A DNA stretch of 64,000 bases from an uncultured delta proteobacterium (GTDB taxonomy: Bacteria; Myxococcota_A; UBA9160; JAFDET01): the NCBI GenBank assembly GCA_947259215.1, contig CAMYLJ010000022.1:1-64000 (forward strand), read 5' to 3'. Position numbers and translations under genes: made by a program. Shown here one piece after another: positions 1-6,919 of the stretch (position 1 is the stretch's first letter; every line of letters starts with the position of its first letter). The notes below the pieces were generated by a model. The model was not told the DNA's origin. It worked only from the letters and a program-made list of their open reading frames with translations, and made no database searches.

Positions 1-12
1 AAGCTCTCTGGC

Positions 13-19
13 TTCAGGC
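13..19 (+). repeat. Right core box of an upstream attC (remnant)
   Basis: TTCAGGC followed by GGC matches the context of the other right boxes (GTCAGGCGGC). It marks the left edge of the first cassette in the window; the rest of that site lies outside or is lost. Confidence 0.4.
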
Positions 20-106
20 GGCAACGGCCTCACCCGGGAACCCATCTCGGAGTATCGCAAAGGCCCGAAAGCCCGCGAAGTCAGAGGTACAAGGCGGCGC
101 GTCGCA

Positions 107-799
107 ATGCAACAGCTTCACTCCGACGTCTGGGTCGCTGATTCGTCCCTGCGTTTCCTCGGGCTTGAAATCGGAGCGCGGATGACGGTGGTGCGGCTCC
201 CCGGCCCCAAAATACTCCTGCACTCGCCGGTTGCTCCGACGGCGGAGCTCGTGCGCGAAGTCAAGGCCCTTGGCCCAGTCGCGTATCTCGTGGCGCCCAA
301 CCGATTCCATCACCTTTCCGTAGGCGAGTGGCTACGGGCTTGCCCGGAGGCTTTGCTATACGTAGCTCCGGGACTCGACAAGAAGCGCCCTGATCTCAAG
401 ATCGCAGGTGTGCTCAGCGACGAGCCTGAACCCGGTTGGGCCGGTACGGTCGATCAAGTCCTCGTCAGCGGATTTCCCCTCGCGAACGAGGTTGTATTCT
501 TCCACCGGCCCAGCAACACCCTCGTCGCAACCGACCTGGCGTTCAACGTTGGTTCGAGCAGTCCTCCGCTCACCCGCCTCGCCTTCCGTCTGAGCCGAGC
601 CTATGGCCGCTTGTCCCCCACGCTCCTTGAGCGGCTCTTCGTCCGTGATCGCTCGGCGTTCCGTCGCTCCTTGGAACGCATCTTCGAATGGCCCTTCGAG
701 CGAGTGGTGGTTGCACATGGCCAGGTGTCGGAGACGGGCGGCCGAGAAGAGCTCGCACGCGGGTACTCGTGGGTTCTTGCCGGGGGGCGCGCCGCCTGA
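107..799 (+). CDS. DUF4336 (metallo-beta-lactamase-like fold) protein, cassette 1
   Basis: 230 aa. The run ARMTVVRLPG...ILLHSPV near residue 26, the LVAPNRFHHL segment near 65 and the late VVAHGQV segment match DUF4336 proteins, a degenerate relative of metallo-beta-lactamase-fold hydrolases in which most metal ligands are absent; the substrate is unknown. No signal peptide, so probably cytoplasmic. The gene ends Arg-Ala-Ala and its TGA stop (797-799) lies inside the left core box GCCTGAC of the following attC. A diverged, N-terminally damaged paralogue lies at 3599-4210. The start at 107 gives the family-typical N-terminus (DVWVADSSLRF). Confidence 0.8.
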   Translation: MQQLHSDVWVADSSLRFLGLEIGARMTVVRLPGPKILLHSPVAPTAELVREVKALGPVAYLVAPNRFHHLSVGEWLRACPEALLYVAPGLDKKRPDLKIAGVLSDEPEPGWAGTVDQVLVSGFPLANEVVFFHRPSNTLVATDLAFNVGSSSPPLTRLAFRLSRAYGRLSPTLLERLFVRDRSAFRRSLERIFEWPFERVVVAHGQVSETGGREELARGYSWVLAGGRAA

Positions 800-928
800 C
801 AAGGCGGCTGCAGCGGACCATCACCAGCCAGTTCAATTGACCTTGGTTGTGACCTGGCGGCATAGTGTGTCGACAGGGTCGGATCCGCTCAGCGCTGGTG
901 CCGGCCGCTGAGCGCCGATCTGTCAAGC
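794..928 (+). repeat. attC: attC site 1 (135 bp)
   Basis: Left box GCCTGAC (794-800), inner left box GGCTGCAGC, inner right box CCGCTGAGCGCC (905-916) and right box GTCAAGC (922-928). The inner boxes pair with one G unpaired. The left box contains the stop codon of the DUF4336 gene. Confidence 0.75.
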
Positions 929-950
929 GGCGAGGTCGGTGCTGTTCGTC

Positions 951-2426
951 ATGAAGATCTCCTTGCTCTTCTTGGCTGTGATCCTTGCGGGCTTGCTCTT
1001 CCTGACCTTCAGAAGCGGCTGGACGCCGCGAATCGAAGGGGAGCGGTCAATTGCCAGCCTCGAGGATCTAGCCATCGGAGATGTCCGGCAAGCGGTTTTG
1101 ATCCGCGGCTGGGATCTGAATCTCCCCGTTCTGCTCTGGCTGCACGGCGGGCCAGGGTCGGCCATGACGCCGGTCGCACACATCTTCGGGCGGGAATTGG
1201 AGAAGCACTTCATCGTGGTTCACTGGGATCAACGGGGTTCCGGGAGATCGGTGCACGGGGTGCCGCCTGAGAGCCTCAACCTCGAACAGTTCCTTTCGGA
1301 TACTCATGAACTCATTGGCATGCTCCGTGCTCGCTTCGGGGTTGATCGCGTCTATCTGCTCGGACATTCCTGGGGTTCCGTCCTTGGCCTGCTTACGGCC
1401 CAAAGACATCCTGAACTGCTGCATGCCTACGTGGGCATGGGCCAGGTGACGGACGAGCGGCGCTCAGAGGAACTTGGGTTGGCCTATGTCCGCCAGCGCG
1501 CTCGCGAACTCGGAGAGGAAGAGGCCCTTCGTGAGCTCGCGGGCTTGAAGCCGCCGTATCTGGAGGATCCCAGGCAGGCCGTCATCCAGCGGAAGTGGCT
1601 CTCCCGCTTCGGTGGGAACTTCCATGACGGGAAGCCCTTTCTCCTCTGGAGGGATATCGATCGTCGCTGGGCGCTATCGGCGATCTTCTCTCCCGAGTAT
1701 TCGTGGCTCGACCTCATGCGATACCTACGAGCGAACTCGAGAATGCAGTCGGCTCTTTACGAGGAGTTCAAGCACGTCAACCTGATGGAAACGGTCCAGA
1801 AGGTCGACGTTCCCATCTATTTCCTCATGGGTCGGCATGATCACAACAAGCATCCATCGCTCGTCCAGGAGTACTACGAGCGGATCGAAGCGCCGCAGGG
1901 CAAGACTCTGATCTGGTTCGAGGATTCGGCGCACAGTCCCTGCCTCGAGGAGACATCTCGCTTCGTCGAGACCATGGTCACTCGCGTCCTCACCGAGACG
2001 CTCGCCGCCCAACAAGGCGCTGCGGCTGACCGGCCACAGCCGCTCCGAAATGCCCGCCAGGCTTCCTGCCGCGGACCGTCCGGCTCGCTTCGAGCTGGTC
2101 GCTCCACCCCTGGTGTAGACTGGCCGCGTTACGTCGGGGCTCAGACTGGCCCGGTCGCGTGGACGGCAGCTGAGCGCCGATCCGTCAGGCCGCCACACCG
2201 AGATGCTGCATGCCTGCCGAACCGCAAGACAAGGAACTCGGTAGAAAACACCAGCTCCACGGTGTACAGCCGGTTCTGCCGGTCTCGGACGTTGCCGCGA
2301 GCGCGGAGTATCTCCACCGCGTGCTTGGCTTCGAGATCGACTTTCTGGAGGGCGAACCTCCGATTCACGCGCGGGTCAAGGTGGTTGGAAGCTGGGGGCA
2401 CCCCGTCTACATCCATCTCGCTCTAG
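951..2426 (+). CDS. Alpha/beta hydrolase, proline-iminopeptidase-like, reading through its attC
   Basis: The first about 350 residues are an alpha/beta hydrolase of the proline iminopeptidase type: HGGPGSAM oxyanion loop near residue 65, HWDQRGSGRS, nucleophile elbow LLGHSWGSVLG near 140, and late catalytic Asp and His in GRHDHNK and DSAHSP. An N-terminal hydrophobic stretch (ISLLFLAVILAGLLFL) suggests a signal anchor. The enzymatic part ends near 2006, but the adjoining attC carries GCCCAAC instead of GCCTGAC, so the TGA is missing. The frame continues through the whole attC and about 240 bases of the next cassette to a stop at 2424. The last about 140 residues are therefore out-of-frame read-through of VOC-gene DNA, not a domain. 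A GTG at 939 is an alternative start. Confidence 0.75.
   Translation: MKISLLFLAVILAGLLFLTFRSGWTPRIEGERSIASLEDLAIGDVRQAVLIRGWDLNLPVLLWLHGGPGSAMTPVAHIFGRELEKHFIVVHWDQRGSGRSVHGVPPESLNLEQFLSDTHELIGMLRARFGVDRVYLLGHSWGSVLGLLTAQRHPELLHAYVGMGQVTDERRSEELGLAYVRQRARELGEEEALRELAGLKPPYLEDPRQAVIQRKWLSRFGGNFHDGKPFLLWRDIDRRWALSAIFSPEYSWLDLMRYLRANSRMQSALYEEFKHVNLMETVQKVDVPIYFLMGRHDHNKHPSLVQEYYERIEAPQGKTLIWFEDSAHSPCLEETSRFVETMVTRVLTETLAAQQGAAADRPQPLRNARQASCRGPSGSLRAGRSTPGVDWPRYVGAQTGPVAWTAAERRSVRPPHRDAACLPNRKTRNSVENTSSTVYSRFCRSRTLPRARSISTACLASRSTFWRANLRFTRGSRWLEAGGTPSTSISL
2007..2190 (+). repeat. attC: attC site 2 (184 bp, long class)
   Basis: Left box GCCCAAC (2007-2013), inner left GGCGCTGCGGCTGACC, inner right GGCAGCTGAGCGCC (2165-2178), right box GTCAGGC (2184-2190). 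The central region holds the block CCACCCCTGGTGTAGACTGG shared with sites 3, 4, 9 and 11. The left box supplies no stop to the preceding frame. Confidence 0.85.
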
Positions 2427-2626
2427 CCGAGCCGCAGGAGGTTCATCCGAGCGGTGAGATCCGAATCTACGTTGGACGCGACCTGGACGGCCTGTTCGAA
2501 GAGTATCGCCGGCTCGGCGTCGACGTTGTCTTTGCGCCAGTCTCTCAACCGTGGGGACTTCGCGAGTTCGCGGTGCGCGAGATCAATCAGCATGTACTTC
2601 GATTCTGTGCAGAAGTAGGGGCCTGA
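2210..2626 (+). CDS. VOC (glyoxalase/bleomycin-resistance fold) protein, cassette
   Basis: 138 aa single VOC module: the N-terminal GVQPVLPVSDVAASAEYLHR beta-alpha motif, central Gly/Pro loop, and C-terminal WGLREFAVREINQHVLRF strand typical of bleomycin-binding or lactoylglutathione-lyase-like proteins, which act as homodimers. The late Glu ligand is Asn/Gln-like here (EINQH), so metal-dependent catalysis is not assured; a ligand-binding resistance role is possible. The stop TGA (2624-2626) is inside attC site 3. The start follows the right box of site 2 by 19 bases. Confidence 0.8.
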   Translation: MPAEPQDKELGRKHQLHGVQPVLPVSDVAASAEYLHRVLGFEIDFLEGEPPIHARVKVVGSWGHPVYIHLALAEPQEVHPSGEIRIYVGRDLDGLFEEYRRLGVDVVFAPVSQPWGLREFAVREINQHVLRFCAEVGA

Positions 2627-2804
2627 CAAGGCACTGCAGCTGACCGGTTACGGCGGCCCCGATCTGCCCGCAAGGCGTCCTGCCGCGTGCCACCCGGCTC
2701 GCTCCAAGCAGGTCGCTCTACCCCTGGTGTAGACTGGCCGCGTTCCTTCGGGGGTCGGCGCCCTCGGGTCGCATGGCCGGCAGCTGAGCGCCGATCCGTC
2801 AGGC
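2621..2804 (+). repeat. attC: attC site 3 (184 bp, long class)
   Basis: Left box GCCTGAC (2621-2627), inner left GGCACTGCAGCTGACC, inner right GGCAGCTGAGCGCC (2779-2792), right box GTCAGGC (2798-2804). Same length and same central block as site 2, so the two are close relatives. Confidence 0.85.
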
Positions 2805-2824
2805 GGCAGCGAGAGTCAGCACCT

Positions 2825-3295
2825 ATGTCTTGGGTCAGATCGTCAACGCTTGCAGGCGCCTTGTTATGGGTGGCAAGCATCACGTGTCATGCAAGCGAGC
2901 CAGCCGCATCCGAGACCAGCTCGTCTGGCGATGACCCTCGGCAGCTCGTCAGCATGCCCGCGCCAGCTCAGCAACTCCTGCGCAAAGACATGGTTGACCA
3001 TCTAACAGTCCTCAATCAGATCCTCGCACATCTCGCAGCTTCCGAGTTTCAACAGGCAGGCGAGCTGGCTGAGTCTCGCCTCGGGATCGGCTCCATGGGA
3101 AGACACCGGGGGACCGGGATGGGGCCAGGGCGATTCATGCCTCCCGAGATGCACCGACTTGGCATCGGAATGCACCGGTCAGCGAGCGACTTCGCGGCGA
3201 ACATGAAGGACCAGGACCTCGTGGAGGCGTATTCCGCACTCCAGCGTGTTACGAGTTTCTGCGTTGCCTGCCACGCGAGCTTCCGAATCCGCTGA
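2825..3295 (+). CDS. Exported cytochrome c'-like monoheme protein, cassette
   Basis: 156 aa starting at ATG 2825. It has an N-terminal signal peptide (LAGALLWVASITCHA), a helical, Met-rich middle (GRFMPPEMHRLGIGMH) and a single heme-binding CVACH at residues 148-152 close to the C-terminus. A C-terminal CxxCH after a helical bundle is the layout of cytochrome c' and cytochrome b562-like proteins, so a periplasmic electron-transfer or gas-binding role is likely. Unlike its neighbours it ends with its own TGA 34 bases before the attC left box. Confidence 0.7.
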   Translation: MSWVRSSTLAGALLWVASITCHASEPAASETSSSGDDPRQLVSMPAPAQQLLRKDMVDHLTVLNQILAHLAASEFQQAGELAESRLGIGSMGRHRGTGMGPGRFMPPEMHRLGIGMHRSASDFAANMKDQDLVEAYSALQRVTSFCVACHASFRIR

Positions 3296-3329
3296 ATGGG
3301 CAGTTCCAGCCATCCGTCACGATGCTGCC

Positions 3330-3514
3330 ACCCAACAAGGCGCGGCAACTGACCGTCCACAGCCGACTGCAACCACCAACACGACGGCTTGCCGCGGACG
3401 GCGGCGCCTGGTCCGAGCCGGCCGCTCCACCGCTCGTGTAGACTGGCCACGTTCCTTCGGGGCTCAGCGTGCCCCGGTCCCGTGGCCGGCAGCTGAGCGC
3501 CCGGTCCATTAGGC
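3330..3514 (+). repeat. attC: attC site 4 (185 bp, long class)
   Basis: Left box ACCCAAC (3330-3336; fits RYYYAAC), inner left GGCGCGGCAACTGACC, inner right GGCAGCTGAGCGCC, right box ATTAGGC (3508-3514). Carries the central block as CGTGTAGACTGGCCACGTT. Confidence 0.8.
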
Positions 3515-3598
3515 AGCAGGAGGCCGCTCGATCTGTCGCTCGTTCGGCACGACACAGATCTCTGGAGCGCCGAGCACGAGTTCTGTTGACAAGCCGGC

Positions 3599-4210
3599 TT
3601 GATCCGGATCCCCGTTCGAATGACGGTGCTCCGACTCGCTGACGGTCAGCTCATCCTCCATTCGCCTACGCCAATCTCGCTCGAGCTCGAGCAGGCACTG
3701 CGGGCTCTTGGCCCGGTCGGCTTCATCGCTGTCCCTCAGGCACACGAGAAGTTTGCGGCTCAAGCGTTGGAGCGCTTCCCGGGCGCTCAGCTCCTGGCTG
3801 CTCCCGGCGCTCCTTCGGGCCGGAAGTCGCTCAACTTCCATGCCTCGCTCGCTGATCAGGCACCTGCCGCGTGGGAAGACCAGATCGCGAGCCATCTCGT
3901 GCTCGGCTTTCGCCTGCACGAGGTGGTGTTGTTTCACCGGTCGTCGCGGACCCTGGTGCTCACCGACTTGTGCTTCATCATCCAGCGCTCGTCGTCCACG
4001 GTCGCCCGCCTGTTCTTCCGAGCGAACGGAATGTGGCAACGCTTCGGGCCGAGTCGGATGATTCGCCGGCTCGCGGTGTCGGACCATGCGGCCTTCAAGA
4101 GCTCGCTCGAGCGCGTGCTGCGCTGGGACTTTGAGCGCGTCCTGCCGGGGCACGGAGATGTCATCGAGCACGGAGGCCCTGCCGCGCTGCGCGCTGCATG
4201 GCCCAGCTAG
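3599..4210 (+). CDS. DUF4336 protein, second cassette copy, N-terminus interrupted
   Basis: Paralogue of the protein at 107-799: RMTVLRLADGQLILHSPT, then GPVGFIAVPQAHEKFA, and near the end RVLPGHGDVIEHGG. The normal N-terminal beta-strand (DLWSAEHEF in the same frame at 3557-3583) is cut off by an in-frame TGA at 3587-3589, and no ATG or GTG precedes it in frame. Translation could start at TTG 3599 or ATG 3620, giving a protein short by about 25 residues. This is either a decaying copy or a start-site shift. The gene ends with its own TAG, 8 bases before the next attC. Confidence 0.65.
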   Translation: MIRIPVRMTVLRLADGQLILHSPTPISLELEQALRALGPVGFIAVPQAHEKFAAQALERFPGAQLLAAPGAPSGRKSLNFHASLADQAPAAWEDQIASHLVLGFRLHEVVLFHRSSRTLVLTDLCFIIQRSSSTVARLFFRANGMWQRFGPSRMIRRLAVSDHAAFKSSLERVLRWDFERVLPGHGDVIEHGGPAALRAAWPS

Positions 4211-4218
4211 CGTCTGCT

Positions 4219-4348
4219 GCCCAACAAGCGCTTGCAGCTGACCGGGTCCCTCTACGCCGCTTCGAGCCATGGTAGCCTTGGAGGCGATCCCGGACGCCTT
4301 CACCTACCCCGGGGCCAGCCCGGCAGCTGAAGCGCCACACGGTTGGGC
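4219..4348 (+). repeat. attC: attC site 5 (130 bp)
   Basis: Left box GCCCAAC (4219-4225) and right box GTTGGGC (4342-4348), a perfectly complementary canonical pair (RYYYAAC/GTTRRRY). Inner boxes GCGCTTGCAGCTGACC and GGCAGCTGAAGCGCC pair with the usual unpaired base. It lacks most of the central block of the long class. Confidence 0.85.
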
Positions 4349-4361
4349 GACAGAGAAGCCA

Positions 4362-4667
4362 ATGGTTACATGTTACTTGCGATATGTGATCGAGCCATCC
4401 AAGCTCGAAGAATTCGAGCACTATGCAAAGCTATGGATCCCTCTGGTAGAGCGATTTGGTGGTCAGCATCACGGGTATTTTCTGCCCTCTGAAGGGGCAA
4501 GCAGTATCGCACTCGCATTGTTCACTTTCCCCAGCCTCGCGCTCTACGAAGAATGCCGATCGAAATCAGTCCGAGACTCGGAATGTCAAACTGCGATCAG
4601 CTACGCGAAGAAAACGGGCTGCATCGTCAGTTTCGAACGCGGCTTTTTCCGACCGGTCTTCGACTGA
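4362..4667 (+). CDS. NIPSNAP-family protein, cassette
   Basis: 101 aa beginning at ATG 4362, 14 bases after the attC right box. The family pattern is clear: CYLRYVIEPSKLEEFEHYAK at the N-terminus, WIPLVERFGGQHHGYFLPSEG in the middle and an IVSFERGFFRPV tail. NIPSNAP proteins form small alpha/beta-barrel dimers with a ferredoxin-like fold; in bacteria their role is mostly unassigned. The codons are noticeably more AT-rich than in the neighbours, supporting a foreign origin. Confidence 0.85.
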   Translation: MVTCYLRYVIEPSKLEEFEHYAKLWIPLVERFGGQHHGYFLPSEGASSIALALFTFPSLALYEECRSKSVRDSECQTAISYAKKTGCIVSFERGFFRPVFD

Positions 4668-4686
4668 AGAAATCGGAGAGGGGACT

Positions 4687-4693
4687 GTCAGGC
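4687..4693 (+). repeat. Orphan attC right core box
   Basis: GTCAGGC followed by GGCGGG, only 20 bases after the NIPSNAP stop. No left box or inner boxes are present, so the site between these cassettes has been deleted down to its right end. Confidence 0.45.
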
Positions 4694-4703
4694 GGCGGGA
4701 GTC

Positions 4704-5174
4704 ATGGGGGCACCCATGCGGGTTCAGTGCTTGCTCTGGGACTTCGGTGACACGTTGTCTCGCGAGACCTTCATCTGGTCAAGCGGGCCGGAGTGGGAGC
4801 TTGTGTACCAATCGTTCGACAGTGGTTGGGTGCGCGGCTGCGCGTTGCCGGGTGGCGTCGACTCGTTCGCAATTCTCTCGCGGGACGAGCTTACCTATCT
4901 CCAGGCCGGCGGCGGTCCTTCAGAAGGCTTCCTCCTCGAGTACCAGGAGGGGTCCCTTGATCAGCACTATCGCTCCAGCGAGGAATCTCTTTCTCTCAGC
5001 ACCGTCACGAGCGCATTTCGGCTCTACGCGGCGGAAGATCCCTCCTGGCGTTCCGGAGTCACGTGGAAACGTGACGATCTGGATCAGTATTCCGCCGGCT
5101 TTCCACTCCTGGCCATCGCGCTCATCACGGCAGCCGTTCTGGGCCTGATCCTGTGGTGGTGGCGTGCCGCCTGA
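4704..5174 (+). CDS. Chimeric cassette protein: HAD-like N-terminus, unknown middle, C-terminal membrane segment
   Basis: 156 aa. Residues 6-30 (CLLWDFGDTLSRETFIWSSG) match the first motif of HAD-superfamily phosphatases, with the DFGDTL variant of DxDGT. The other HAD motifs (Ser/Thr, Lys, second Asp pair) are missing. Residues about 36-130 match nothing I recognise. The end (FPLLAIALITAAVLGLILWWW) is a single transmembrane helix followed by Arg-Ala-Ala. The stop is the TGA of the attC left box. It looks like a mosaic of a gene start, an unrelated ORF and a membrane tail. A GTG 12 or more bases downstream could also serve as start. Confidence 0.55.
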   Translation: MGAPMRVQCLLWDFGDTLSRETFIWSSGPEWELVYQSFDSGWVRGCALPGGVDSFAILSRDELTYLQAGGGPSEGFLLEYQEGSLDQHYRSSEESLSLSTVTSAFRLYAAEDPSWRSGVTWKRDDLDQYSAGFPLLAIALITAAVLGLILWWWRAA

Positions 5175-5226
5175 CAACGCGCTGCAGCCGACCTGGCACG
5201 GCGCAGGAGCGCACGGTCCGTTACGC
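5169..5226 (+). repeat. attC: attC site 7 (58 bp, short class)
   Basis: Left box GCCTGAC (5169-5175), inner left CGCGCTGCAGCCGACC, inner right GGAGCGCACGG, right box GTTACGC (5220-5226). Its length is near the minimum for attC and contrasts with the 184-bp class. The left box carries the stop of the preceding gene. Confidence 0.7.
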
Positions 5227-5240
5227 AGCGGAATCGATAG

Positions 5241-5768
5241 ATGATCGAGTACCGGCCAGCGAAGCCGCACGACGCGGAGGCCGTCGCGTCTCTTCACGCG
5301 CGTAGCTGGCGCGAGAACTATCGGGGCGCCTTTCTGGACGCGTTCCTTGACGGAGACCTCCGTCAGGAGCGACTCCGCGTGTGGCGCGAGCGGCTCGATG
5401 ATCCTCCTGGCAATCAGTTCGTCCAGGTGGCCGTCGATGGCGCAGACCGGGTTGGTTTCGTTTGTGCGTACGGCGCCCAGCATCGCCAGTGGGGCTCCTT
5501 TGTTGACAACCTTCATGTTGCCGATGCGTCCAAGCGAAACGGGATTGGGTCGTCGCTCATGAGGCAAGCCGGAGCCTGGCTGGGCTCCCTGTACCCTGAT
5601 CTGGGGGTCTATCTCTGGGTGTTGGAAGCGAACTTCTCAGCGAGACGTTTCTACGAGCGCCTGGGCGCCCAGAACGCTGGCGTATCCATCATGGAGACTC
5701 ACGGTCGAGCCGTGGTACGCAGCTGCCGGTATACCTGGCCACGGCCGGACCTGCTGTCTGCGGCCTAG
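5241..5768 (+). CDS. GNAT acetyltransferase, cassette
   Basis: 175 aa. Typical GNAT fold: N-terminal YRPAKPHDAEAVASLHARSW, a central FVDNLHVADASKRNGIGSSLM acetyl-CoA loop (the R/Q-x-x-G-x-G/A site at about residue 97) and LWVLEANFSARRFYERLGA, the usual last helix and strand. The acceptor is unknown; GNATs are frequent integron cargo, some giving drug resistance. The stop TAG lies in the variant left box GCCTAGC of the next site. Confidence 0.85.
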   Translation: MIEYRPAKPHDAEAVASLHARSWRENYRGAFLDAFLDGDLRQERLRVWRERLDDPPGNQFVQVAVDGADRVGFVCAYGAQHRQWGSFVDNLHVADASKRNGIGSSLMRQAGAWLGSLYPDLGVYLWVLEANFSARRFYERLGAQNAGVSIMETHGRAVVRSCRYTWPRPDLLSAA

Positions 5769-5830
5769 CCAGGCGTTGCAGCTACCGTGGCACAGCGCGT
5801 GGCAATCGACCGGCGCAGGAGCCGACGAGG
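5763..5830 (+). repeat. Degenerate attC (site 8)
   Basis: Left box GCCTAGC (5763-5769) and inner left AGGCGTTGCAGC are recognisable, and CGGCGCAGGAGC (5811-5822) is shared with site 7, but no GTTRRRY-type right box can be found before the next start codon. Probably a decayed member of the short class. Confidence 0.5.
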
Positions 5831-5837
5831 ACTCGAG

Positions 5838-6380
5838 ATGAAGATCAGGGAACTCGAGCGGCAGGAGATCCGCGACATCTGGTCGATCGATCGCGCGGAA
5901 GTCATCGACAGAGTCTACCGACACGAGGATGATGAGCTTGTTCTCAAGCCTGAATACTACGACATGCAGGGCTGGCCACCGGGCGAGCCAGAACGCTACG
6001 GCCCGATTCTGCTCGATTGCTTCGATCGAGGCGGCACGCTCTACGGAGCGTTCGATGGCGAGACGCTGATTGGCGCGATGGTGCTGGAGAGCCGCTTCAT
6101 AGGGCGAGAGAAAGACCAGCTCCAGCTCAAGTTCCTTCATGTAAGCCGACGACACCGCCAGGCGGGCCTGGGGCGCACGCTCTTCGAGAAGGCGGTGGCA
6201 AGGGCCAGAGAACGCGGCGCCCGTCGCCTGTACATCTCTTCCACGCCATCGGAGAACACGGTGCGCTTCTATCTCCGCCGTGGGTGCCGCCTGACGCACG
6301 ACGTCGATGCCGCTCTGTTCGAGCTCGAGCCCGAGGACATCCATCTGGAGTTCGACATTCCGGTCTGCGTCTGGGAATGA
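5838..6380 (+). CDS. GNAT acetyltransferase, cassette
   Basis: 180 aa from ATG 5838, chosen because the upstream part of the frame is attC DNA. It has IRELERQEIRDIWSIDRAEV at the N-terminus, LKFLHVSRRHRQAGLGRTLF as the acetyl-CoA pyrophosphate loop (QAGLGR), and RLYISSTPSENTVRFYLRRG as the final segment. The N-terminal half (YRHEDDELVLKPEYYDMQGW) is typical of a GNAT subgroup common in Gram-positives and seen in resistance contexts. Substrate unknown. Followed after 6 bases by a membrane-protein gene, the only two-gene cassette apparent here. Confidence 0.85.
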   Translation: MKIRELERQEIRDIWSIDRAEVIDRVYRHEDDELVLKPEYYDMQGWPPGEPERYGPILLDCFDRGGTLYGAFDGETLIGAMVLESRFIGREKDQLQLKFLHVSRRHRQAGLGRTLFEKAVARARERGARRLYISSTPSENTVRFYLRRGCRLTHDVDAALFELEPEDIHLEFDIPVCVWE

Positions 6381-6386
6381 TCACGC

Positions 6387-6737
6387 ATGTCCGTCATCGT
6401 GATCGTCGTAGGTCTCCTCATCACCGCCATCGGTCTGCTCGGGCTCGTCTCGCCGGAGCGTCTGATCCATTTCGTGAAATCTGCACAGACGCCGGCCCTC
6501 AGGGTCCTGCTCGGCGTGGCGCTCTGGTTCGCTGCCCCCGCTTCACGAGCCCCCGGTGTGCTCCGGATCCTCGCTGTCCTCGTCTTCGTCGCCGGCCTCA
6601 TCACGCCGTCGTTCGGCCTCGAACGCTCTCGCAAACTCCTGGAGTGGTGGTCGTCCCGCGGAGGCGGGTTCATCCGCGTCTGGTGTTGCATTGCTTCCGC
6701 GTTCGGGCTGCTGCTCAGCTATTCGGTGGCGGCCTGA
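6387..6737 (+). CDS. Small membrane protein (3-4 TM), cassette
   Basis: 116 aa with hydrophobic segments at about residues 3-21, 38-50, 58-74 and 98-115, with motif GLVSPERLIHFV after the first. This resembles small uncharacterised inner-membrane proteins found beside GNAT genes. It ends Val-Ala-Ala with TGA from a GCCTGAA box (6732-6738), a one-base variant of the attC left box. Confidence 0.65.
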   Translation: MSVIVIVVGLLITAIGLLGLVSPERLIHFVKSAQTPALRVLLGVALWFAAPASRAPGVLRILAVLVFVAGLITPSFGLERSRKLLEWWSSRGGGFIRVWCCIASAFGLLLSYSVAA

Positions 6738-6795
6738 AGCCACCTGTCTTACGAGCACCACCACTCGATTTCGCCATCTCGAGAGGGGACCCAGC

Positions 6796-6861
6796 ATGGG
6801 CTTCGTCTTGCTGAAGCTTCTGATCGCCGTCGCAGACGGGCTGATTGGTCCTCTGGTGTAG
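6796..6861 (+). CDS. Possible 21-residue hydrophobic peptide inside an attC remnant
   Basis: ATG 6796 follows GAGAGGGGA at a ribosome-binding distance and encodes a Leu/Ile/Val-rich 21-mer (MGFVLLKLLIAVADGLIG...) that stops at the TAG of the conserved GTGTAGACTGG block. It could be a membrane mini-protein or chance; only composition and the purine-rich leader support it. Confidence 0.2.
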   Translation: MGFVLLKLLIAVADGLIGPLV

Positions 6862-6902
6862 ACTGGCCGCGTGGCCGGCAGCTGAGCGCCGATCCGTCAG
6901 GC
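6849..6902 (+). repeat. attC site 9, right half
   Basis: Block TGGTGTAGACTGG, inner right box GGCAGCTGAGCGCC and right box GTCAGGC (6896-6902) are intact. The left half is replaced by unrelated sequence after GCCTGAA at 6732. If the two belong together the site spans 171 bp. Confidence 0.65.
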
Positions 6903-6919
6903 AGCAACGCGAGGACTCG

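Noticed and set aside
3587-3589. Selenocysteine reading of the in-frame TGA in the second DUF4336 gene
   Set aside because: No SECIS-like hairpin was found just downstream and the family has no conserved Cys or Sec here; nonsense mutation is simpler.
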